This document shows positions 60,159-64,000 of a DNA stretch of 64,000 bases, in pieces (position 1 is the first letter of the stretch; every line of letters begins with the position of its first letter). Made by a program: the position numbers and the translations under genes. Source of the stretch: Streptomyces sp. Je 1-369 (GTDB taxonomy: Bacteria > Actinomycetota > Actinomycetes > Streptomycetales > Streptomycetaceae); assembly GCF_026810505.1 (NCBI RefSeq), contig NZ_CP101750.1, forward strand, positions 3,563,254 to 3,627,253, written 5' to 3'. Under the pieces are notes generated by a model that did no database searches, was not told the origin of the DNA, and saw only the letters and a list, made by a program, of their open reading frames with translations.

Positions 60159-61094
60159 ATGAACCGCAGAACTCTCCTCGGCGGACTCCTCGCCACCGCC
60201 TCCGTCCCCGCGCTCGCCGCCTGCGGCGGCGGCATCACCTCCCTCGACGGCGGGGGATCCGGCGGCGGCGGAGGCGGCTCCAGCAAGGACGGCGTCACCA
60301 TCGGCACCGCCAACTTCACCGAGAACCAGGTCCTCGGCCACCTCTACGCGGCCGCACTGGAAGCGGCGGGCGTCAAGACCAACGTCCGCCCCAACCTCGG
60401 CACCCGCGAGATCCTCATCCCCGCGCTCAAGGGCGGCGACATCGACCTGCTCCCCGAGTACCAGGGCGCCCTCCTGCACTACCTGGACCCGAAGGCGAAG
60501 GCCACGGAGGAGGGCGAGATGCAGAACGCCCTGGCCATGCGCCTCCCGCGTGGGCTCCAGATCCTCCCGTACGGGCGGGCCGAGGACTCCGACGCGTTCG
60601 TCGTGACGCGCGAGACCGCGAAGGAGTACGGCCTCAAGTCCCTCGCCGACCTGGCCAAGCACAACGGCAAGCTGGTCATCGGCGCCGCCGCCGAGGTGAA
60701 GAAGCGGACGGTCGGCGCGGTCGGCCTGAAGGACGTCTACGGGGTCGAGTTCAAGGAGTTCAAGTCGCTCGACTCGTCCGGGCCGCTGGTGAAGGGCGCC
60801 CTGCGCAAGGGCGACGTCGACGTCGCGAACCTCTTCACCACCGACACCGACATCGCCGCCGAGCACTGGGTCGTCCTCACCGACCCCAAGAACCTCGTCC
60901 CCGGCCAGCACATCGTCCCGCTCATCGCCGACCGCAAGGCCGACTCGACGGTCCGCAAGGCCCTCGCCCGCCTCGGCGCCCTCCTGACGACGGCGCAGCT
61001 CACCGAGCTCAACCGCCTGGTGGACAAGGACAAGAAGGACCCGGAGGACGTGGCGCGGGACTGGGCGGAACAGCACGGCATCACAAAGAAGTAG
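60159..61094 (+). CDS. Substrate-binding lipoprotein (OpuAC type)
   Basis: 311 aa. Lipoprotein signal with RR near the start and lipobox LAAC (Cys22), then a Gly/Ser linker and the OpuAC-type periplasmic-binding fold: VTIGTANFTENQVLGHLYAAALEAAG, LGTREILIPALKGGDIDLLPEYQGALLHYL, DSDAFVVTRETAKEYGL. In betaine/choline proteins the ligand box is formed by aromatic residues; YQGALLHY and LPYGRAEDSDA segments may contribute, but ligand cannot be decided. Transport partner of the genes just upstream. Confidence 0.91.
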   Translation: MNRRTLLGGLLATASVPALAACGGGITSLDGGGSGGGGGGSSKDGVTIGTANFTENQVLGHLYAAALEAAGVKTNVRPNLGTREILIPALKGGDIDLLPEYQGALLHYLDPKAKATEEGEMQNALAMRLPRGLQILPYGRAEDSDAFVVTRETAKEYGLKSLADLAKHNGKLVIGAAAEVKKRTVGAVGLKDVYGVEFKEFKSLDSSGPLVKGALRKGDVDVANLFTTDTDIAAEHWVVLTDPKNLVPGQHIVPLIADRKADSTVRKALARLGALLTTAQLTELNRLVDKDKKDPEDVARDWAEQHGITKK

Positions 61095-61140
61095 GCGTAC
61101 CAAGCAACAGCAGGCGTACCAGCATCGGGAGTTGACCGGC

Positions 61141-62568
61141 ATGGCAGCTGAAGACCTGGTGGAGCGGCGCTCCATCGACGTCGTCCCGGACGACGAACGG
61201 CACGGCACCGCGTTCAGCCAGTTCACGCTCTGGCTCGGCGCCAATCTCCAGATCACCGCGGTCGTCACGGGCGCGCTCGCCGTCGTGTTCGGCGGCGACG
61301 TGGTGTGGTCGCTCGTCGGCCTCGTCCTCGGCAACCTGCTCGGCGGCGCGGTCATGGCGCTGCACTCGGCGCAGGGCCCGAAGCTGGGGCTGCCGCAGAT
61401 GATCCAGTCGCGGGCCCAGTTCGGGGTGAAGGGCGCCGTCGTCCCGCTGCTCCTCGTCATCCTCATGTACGTCGGATTCTTCGCGAGCGGCAGCGTACTC
61501 GCGGGTCAGGCGACGGCTGAACTGACGCACACGAACGACACCACGGGCATCGTCGTCTTCGCCGTCATCACGGCGGTCATGGCGGCGGTCGGCTACCGCG
61601 TCATCCACGTGCTCGGCCGGGTGGCGAGCGTGATCTGCGCGCTCGCCTTCATCTACCTCGGCGTCCGCCTCCTGGACCGGGTCGACCTCTCGGTACTTCT
61701 CTCCGACGCCCACTTCGACCTGCCGATGTTCCTGCTCGCCGTATCGCTCTCGGCGTCCTGGCAGCTGGCGTTCGGCCCGTACGTGGCGGACTACTCCCGC
61801 TACCTGCCCCGCGCCACCTCCGCCAAAGCCACGTTCTGGTGGACCCTGTCGGGGTCGGCGATCGGCTCGCAGTGGTCGATGACGTTCGGGGTGCTCGTGG
61901 CCGCCAGTGCGGGGGACGCGTTCCTCGCCAACCAGGTCGGCTACGTCGTCGGCCTCGGCGGCACCGGCCTGATCGCCTCCTTCCTCTACTTCGTGATCGC
62001 GCTCGGCAAGCTGACCATCAACGTCCTGAACACCTACGGCGGCTTCATGTCGATGGTCACGAGCATCAGCGGCTTCCGCGGCCAGAAGGTGCTCGGGGCG
62101 CGCGGGCGGGCCGCGTACATCGCCGTGATCATGGTGGCGGGCACGGCGGTCGCGCTGCTCGGCAAGGACAGCTTCCTGTCGTCCTTCAAGGACTTCCTGC
62201 TGTTCCTGCTGACGTTCTTCACGCCGTGGTCGGCCATCAACCTGGTCGACTACTACCTGATCTCCCGCGAGCGGTACGACATCCCCGCCCTCTTCGACCC
62301 GCACGGCCGCTACGGCGCCTGGCGCTGGGACGCCCTGACCGTCTACGGCGTGGGCCTCCTCGCCCAGCTCCCCTTCCTGGTCACCCACTTCTACACGGGC
62401 CCGCTGGTCGACCCGCTGGGCGGCGCCGACATCTCGTGGATCGTGGGGCTGGTGGTGCCCGCGGTGCTGTACTGGGCCCTGGCCAGGCGGAACCCGCCCG
62501 CCCCTGGGGCTGGGCCCCGTGCGGAAAGGGGGGTTAGCCCCAGCGCCGAGAGCGCCCCGGCGTCGTAA
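61141..62568 (+). CDS. NCS1-family permease (cytosine/purine/hydantoin type)
   Basis: 475 aa with about 12 membrane segments. NCS1 features: FTLWLGANLQITAVVTGAL in TM1, GPKLGLPQMIQSRAQFGVKGAVVP, and WQLAFGPYVADYSRYLP in TM6. Substrates are purines, pyrimidines, hydantoins or allantoin. It follows the lipoprotein gene by 46 bp on the same strand and may belong to the operon; an imidazole/hydantoin-like substrate would be consistent with the lyase locus. ATG 61141 with gggag at good spacing. Confidence 0.88.
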   Translation: MAAEDLVERRSIDVVPDDERHGTAFSQFTLWLGANLQITAVVTGALAVVFGGDVVWSLVGLVLGNLLGGAVMALHSAQGPKLGLPQMIQSRAQFGVKGAVVPLLLVILMYVGFFASGSVLAGQATAELTHTNDTTGIVVFAVITAVMAAVGYRVIHVLGRVASVICALAFIYLGVRLLDRVDLSVLLSDAHFDLPMFLLAVSLSASWQLAFGPYVADYSRYLPRATSAKATFWWTLSGSAIGSQWSMTFGVLVAASAGDAFLANQVGYVVGLGGTGLIASFLYFVIALGKLTINVLNTYGGFMSMVTSISGFRGQKVLGARGRAAYIAVIMVAGTAVALLGKDSFLSSFKDFLLFLLTFFTPWSAINLVDYYLISRERYDIPALFDPHGRYGAWRWDALTVYGVGLLAQLPFLVTHFYTGPLVDPLGGADISWIVGLVVPAVLYWALARRNPPAPGAGPRAERGVSPSAESAPAS

Positions 62569-62579
62569 CGTAAACGGCT

Positions 62580-63002
62580 ATGGAAGCCCGTGACGCCGAA
62601 CTCAAGAAGGAACTCGACGCCACTCTGCATGCGCGCAGAGAGCTCGGCGAAGAGTACGACTCCGCCTTGGTCGACTCGTTCCTCGGGAAGATCGAGCAGC
62701 GCCTGGACGGCACGATCGACCGCCGTATGCGCCGCCACCTGGCGGAACAGCAGATGGTGGTCGCCCGCGGCGCCCGCTCGCCCGCGAACGGGGTCGACTC
62801 CTGGGGCGAGCGCTTCGGGTTCGGCGTCGTCTCGCTGATCCTCGCGGTCCCGCTCTCCGCGATCGCCGTGGTCAACGCGGGCCTGACCGGGCTCTTCGTG
62901 TCCTGGGCGGGCATCGTGGGCGTGAACGCGGTGCACTCGTTCCGCGGCCTGTCCTTCGGCGGCCGCGGGCGCGACGACCGCAAGTCGGAGTGGGACGACT
63001 GA
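62580..63002 (+). CDS. Small membrane protein with coiled N-terminus
   Basis: 140 aa. Charged helical N-terminus (EARDAELKKELDATLHARRELGEEYDSALVDSFLGKIEQRLDGTID) and two short hydrophobic segments near the end (FGFGVVSLILAVPLSAIAVV and GLTGLFVSWAGIVGVNAV). Similar proteins are annotated as hypothetical in many streptomycetes. ATG 62580, 11 bases after the NCS1 stop. Function not recognised. Confidence 0.8.
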   Translation: MEARDAELKKELDATLHARRELGEEYDSALVDSFLGKIEQRLDGTIDRRMRRHLAEQQMVVARGARSPANGVDSWGERFGFGVVSLILAVPLSAIAVVNAGLTGLFVSWAGIVGVNAVHSFRGLSFGGRGRDDRKSEWDD

Positions 63003-63328
63003 GACGGTCTTCCCACCCGGCACCTCCCCGTGCAGGACGACCGCCCGCAGAGGGGCCGTCACCGCGAGGGCCCGCCGCACCCCCGGAAACCCAGGGGGCG
63101 GGACGACGGCGGTCCCCCGCGGAAGGACGTCGTACCGGGTCAGAGCCGGCCGCGCCCAGGCGTCCACGAACCCGGGAGCCGCTCCGGAGTTCCTGACGCC
63201 GACACCGACCAGCATGCCCGCACCGTGTTAAGCGGGTGCTGCGCACACATGACGTCCTCGTGCCGCTCGGTTACGAGTACGTCAGCAGTCAGCAGTCAGC
63301 AGTGAACAATCAGCAGTCAGCCGTCACG
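63003..63328. other. Gap before cystathionine beta-synthase, with possible remnant
   Basis: On the minus strand 63215-62985 reads protein-like sequence (MLVGVGVRNSGAAPGF, ALAVTAPLRAVVLHGEVPGGK) without a stop, but it then runs antisense through the membrane protein gene. It may be a decayed gene end or coincidence. The remainder holds the gtcagca heptamer array. No other gene. Confidence 0.35.
63281..63322. repeat. Six gtcagca heptamers downstream of a stop codon
   Basis: gtcagca x3 (63281-63301), gtgaaca, atcagca, gtcagcc (ends 63322). On the minus strand this reads tgactgc-type units beginning six bases after the TGA of the cystathionine beta-synthase gene. Confidence 0.85.
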
Positions 63329-64000
63329 TCACTGCGACTGCTGCTCCGCCAGGAACGCCAGCAGGTCCTGACGGCTCACCACACCCGTCGGCTTCCCCTC
63401 GACCAGCACGATCGCCGCGTCGGCGCCACCGAGCACCGACATCAGGTCGGCGACAGGCTCACCGGAGCCGACCTGCGGCAGCGGGTCTGACATGTGCTTC
63501 TCCAGCGGATCGGAGAGCGAGGCACGCTGCGCGAACAACGCGTCGAGGAGCTCGCGCTCGACCACCGACCCGATGACCTCCGCCGCCATGACGTCAGGGT
63601 GCCCCGCGCCCGGCTTCACGATCGGCATCTGCGAGACCCCGTACTCCCGCAGAACCTCGATCGCCTCCCCCACCGTCTCCTCGGGGTGCATGTGGACGAG
63701 CGAGGGCAGCTCGCCGCCCTCCTTGCGGCTCAGCACGTCGGCCACGCGCGGCTGGTCCCCGGCCTCCTCCAGGAAGCCGTAGTCGTTCATCCACTCGTCG
63801 CTGAAGATCTTGCTCATGTAGCCGCGCCCGCTGTCGGGCAGCAGAACAACCACCACATCCTCCGGACCGAGCCGCTCCGCGACCCGCAGCGCCGCCACGA
63901 CGGCCATGCCGCAGGACCCGCCGACGAGGAGCCCCTCCTCCTTGGCGAGCCGCCGCGTCATCTGGAAGGAGTCCTTGTCGGACACGGCGATGATCTCGTC
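63329..64000 (-). CDS. cbs: Cystathionine beta-synthase, C-terminal part
   Basis: The last 223 residues; the gene continues beyond the window. The PLP-domain end ([49 protein letters not shown]) is followed by two CBS domains ([69 protein letters not shown] ... [16 protein letters not shown], quoted as landmarks). It condenses serine and homocysteine; CBS domains in the bacterial enzyme modulate activity or stability. Stop at 63329-63331. Confidence 0.92.
   Translation of the reverse strand, partial: DEIIAVSDKDSFQMTRRLAKEEGLLVGGSCGMAVVAALRVAERLGPEDVVVVLLPDSGRGYMSKIFSDEWMNDYGFLEEAGDQPRVADVLSRKEGGELPSLVHMHPEETVGEAIEVLREYGVSQMPIVKPGAGHPDVMAAEVIGSVVERELLDALFAQRASLSDPLEKHMSDPLPQVGSGEPVADLMSVLGGADAAIVLVEGKPTGVVSRQDLLAFLAEQQSQ

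Overview
The window is high-GC actinobacterial chromosome and almost certainly Streptomyces. The supporting signs are five LytR-CpsA-Psr (LCP) genes, a SigB-type sigma factor with STAS and RsbW-like partners, Scr1/DUF5753-DUF397-DUF6879 regulatory modules, a Roadblock cluster, frequent GTG starts with start/stop overlaps, and the dispersed repeat gcgcagttccccgcgcccct. No rRNA, tRNA, phage, transposase or CRISPR array was seen.

Regions. 0-12.4 kb: tail of a TIGR03089-type gene, five LCP paralogues for attaching glycopolymers to the cell wall, a family 2 glycosyltransferase, a hotdog thioesterase and an M19 dipeptidase homologue that has lost its metal ligands. 12.5-21.4 kb: VOC protein, nucleotide-sugar dehydrogenase, acyl-CoA dehydrogenase, a purK-purE-dipeptidase operon, a GtrA-like protein and a two-component system. 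21.9-30 kb: POT peptide transporter, secreted hydrolase, and a four-gene surface cluster with LAETG and LPQTG sorting signals. 29.9-33.6 kb: RsbW-like kinases, STAS protein, SigB-type sigma factor, racemase. 33.7-43.5 kb: a lower-GC accessory stretch of XRE/DUF397/DUF6879 modules, one of them broken, plus a tiny peptide gene overlapping a PIMT-like methyltransferase (a candidate RiPP pair). 43.5-49.2 kb: histidine-utilisation genes hutU, an M20 amidohydrolase, hutF and hutI. 49.4-54.7 kb: PLP decarboxylase, APC permease and a four-gene Roadblock cluster without a GTPase. 54.8-62.6 kb: RpiR regulator and an aromatic-lyase homologue with a non-canonical MIO loop, divergent from an OpuC-type ABC transporter and an NCS1 permease. 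The window ends in the 3' part of cystathionine beta-synthase.

The main second-look items are: (1) the MIO-variant lyase beside a quaternary-amine-type transporter and near hut genes, a possible ergothioneine-like catabolic locus; (2) the 32-aa peptide plus PIMT-like methyltransferase; (3) twelve copies of a 20-bp repeat, four of which lie inside the ABC ATPase gene and encode its C-terminal tail; (4) short tandem repeats whose units carry TGA and start at or just after stop codons of four genes; and (5) the metal-ligand-less dipeptidase paralogue.
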